Shown piece after piece: positions 63,326 through 64,000 of a stretch of 64,000 nt of DNA. The notes under the pieces are model-generated. The model had not been told where the DNA came from and made no database searches. It saw only the letters and a list, made by a program, of their open reading frames with translations. The stretch is from CAVSUR01 sp963846005 (GTDB taxonomy: Bacteria > Actinomycetota > Actinomycetes > Streptosporangiales > Streptosporangiaceae): positions 248,001 through 312,000 of the forward strand of contig CAWJUH010000005.1 in assembly GCA_963846005.1 (NCBI GenBank). Direction: 5' to 3'. The position numbers were made by a program, and so were the translations under genes. Position 1 is the first letter of the stretch; each line of letters opens with the position of its first letter.

Positions 63326-64000
63326 ACTCGCGCGGGTACTCCAGGTGCGGCGAATGCCCGCAGTCCGCCAGCACGTGCTCGGTGTAGCGGCCGCCGTTCG
63401 CGGCGTAGCGGTCCAGCGTCGCCCGCATCTGGCCGATCATCGGCTGCGGGGGATAGGCGTCCGCGCCGGGCCAGCCGGGCACCGCGCCGAGCTGGCCGAG
63501 ATAGCCGAGATCCACCAGCGAGGTGTCGGACACGATCTGGTCGGCGTCGCCGCGGATCCACAGCACGTCAGGGCCTCCGGCCAGTTCCCCGAAGCCGGAG
63601 ACGTCGCAGTACCGCGGCGAGATCGCGTTGTTGACCCCGTGCTCGCCCGGCCCGGTGCCCGGCCAGTTCGGCGACGGCGCCGCGTCGCCGGGGTAGAACT
63701 CGTCGCCGGTGGCCATCTGCAGCATGCCCTCGACCAGCTCATCCTCCACGCCGGGCGGGAAGGTCACCGGGGGCCGCACGTACAGGGTGGTCAGCACCCG
63801 GCGCGGGGAGGCCGCGTCGGAATCGCCGCGGTCCCCGGCCGCGAGCCGCCGGACCAGCTCCGGGCTGGCGGTGCCGCCGCCGGATCCGGCGAAGTCGGGG
63901 CAGCACGGCGTGCCCTGCGCGTCCCGGGTGCCGCCGAACCCGTAGGGCGACATCGGGCTCTCCAGCACGATCGAGGCGACCGCGCCGGGGTGGTCGAGTG
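63291..64000 (-). CDS. alpha/beta hydrolase, 5' partial
   Basis: The frame runs off the right edge of the window; about 236 residues are visible. Near the edge, D-H-P-G-A-V-A-S-I-V-L-E-S-P-M follows the strand after the nucleophile elbow, which lies beyond the window. The acid D in I-R-G-D-A-D-Q and the His in D-C-G-H-S-P-H are visible in normal spacing, followed by a C-terminal helix. The central insert (about residues 20-120) would be the cap domain. Convergence on the hydratase gene gives a 35-base overlap. The substrate is unknown. Confidence 0.85.
   Translation of the reverse strand, partial: LDHPGAVASIVLESPMSPYGFGGTRDAQGTPCCPDFAGSGGGTASPELVRRLAAGDRGDSDAASPRRVLTTLYVRPPVTFPPGVEDELVEGMLQMATGDEFYPGDAAPSPNWPGTGPGEHGVNNAISPRYCDVSGFGELAGGPDVLWIRGDADQIVSDTSLVDLGYLGQLGAVPGWPGADAYPPQPMIGQMRATLDRYAANGGRYTEHVLADCGHSPHLEYPREFTGLVAGFLAR

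Overview
This window is very GC-rich DNA with strong third-position G/C bias, frequent GTG starts and many stop/start overlaps. The genes are typical of a soil or mycelial Actinomycetota: two ECF sigma factors with large C-terminal extensions, an AfsR-like BTAD regulator, DUF1707 and DUF4326 proteins, a group II truncated haemoglobin, a G1-type acid peptidase and an OtrA-like GTPase. The RNase P RNA gene is also consistent with this. The species cannot be named from the sequence alone.

Region 1 (about 1-11,000) is an accessory zone beside the RNase P RNA gene (rnpB, 836-1251). The last bases of rnpB plus 18 bases beyond it (1224-1269) recur at 6879-6924. Both copies are followed by remnants of a tyrosine-recombinase C-terminus on the minus strand. 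I read this as integration of one or more elements at the 3' end of rnpB, now decayed. The cargo is an alpha/beta hydrolase, an intact zinc-type CDF transporter facing a frameshifted one, a lipoprotein, a PepSY-like pseudogene, a PPOX flavoprotein, two RibD/DHFR-like proteins (one beyond 11 kb), a broken SDR, and a strikingly AT-rich 71-residue membrane protein (8698-8913). A repeat of about 50 bases occurs four times (1820, 1916, 2894, 8536).

Region 2 (11-31 kb) is mostly intact chromosomal-type genes: a GT-C-like membrane protein, a G1 peptidase and two DHA2 drug exporters. It holds two complete ECF regulatory modules. An ECF41-like sigma factor (17695) precedes an NAD(P)-binding oxidoreductase that carries a matching promoter. 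An ECF42-like sigma factor (20431) diverges from a small gene plus a double-YCII (DGPF) gene, with a matching promoter. Then come an OtrA-like ribosomal protection GTPase, a Dyp peroxidase with an encapsulin-loading tail but no adjacent shell gene, 6-phosphogluconate dehydrogenase, a rhodanese and a DUF429 protein.

Region 3 (30-46 kb) contains a small ribbon-helix-helix-like gene with an operator over its start, gamma-glutamyltransferase, a DUF4326 protein, two copies of a hairpin repeat around a three-gene block, an ArsR-SRPBCC fusion, a UbiB-PfkB fusion overlapped by an MpaB-like oxygenase gene, a FabG-type reductase, and a divergent flavin monooxygenase/TetR pair.

Region 4 (46-64 kb) holds an AfsR-like regulator broken by four frameshifts, a methyltransferase/phosphotransferase/SnoaL-like cluster, and a three-gene unit of a membrane protein plus two related winged-helix regulators (one fused to DUF1707) behind repeated operator-like boxes. 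A decayed 859-bp insertion sequence supplies the stop codon of the next gene, an amino-acid-oxidase-like flavoprotein. A flavin monooxygenase follows, framed by unusual tandem-within-inverted repeats (57211 and 58718). The window ends with an aminotransferase facing a tightly overlapping acyl-CoA dehydrogenase / CoA-transferase / hydratase operon, and a partial hydrolase.
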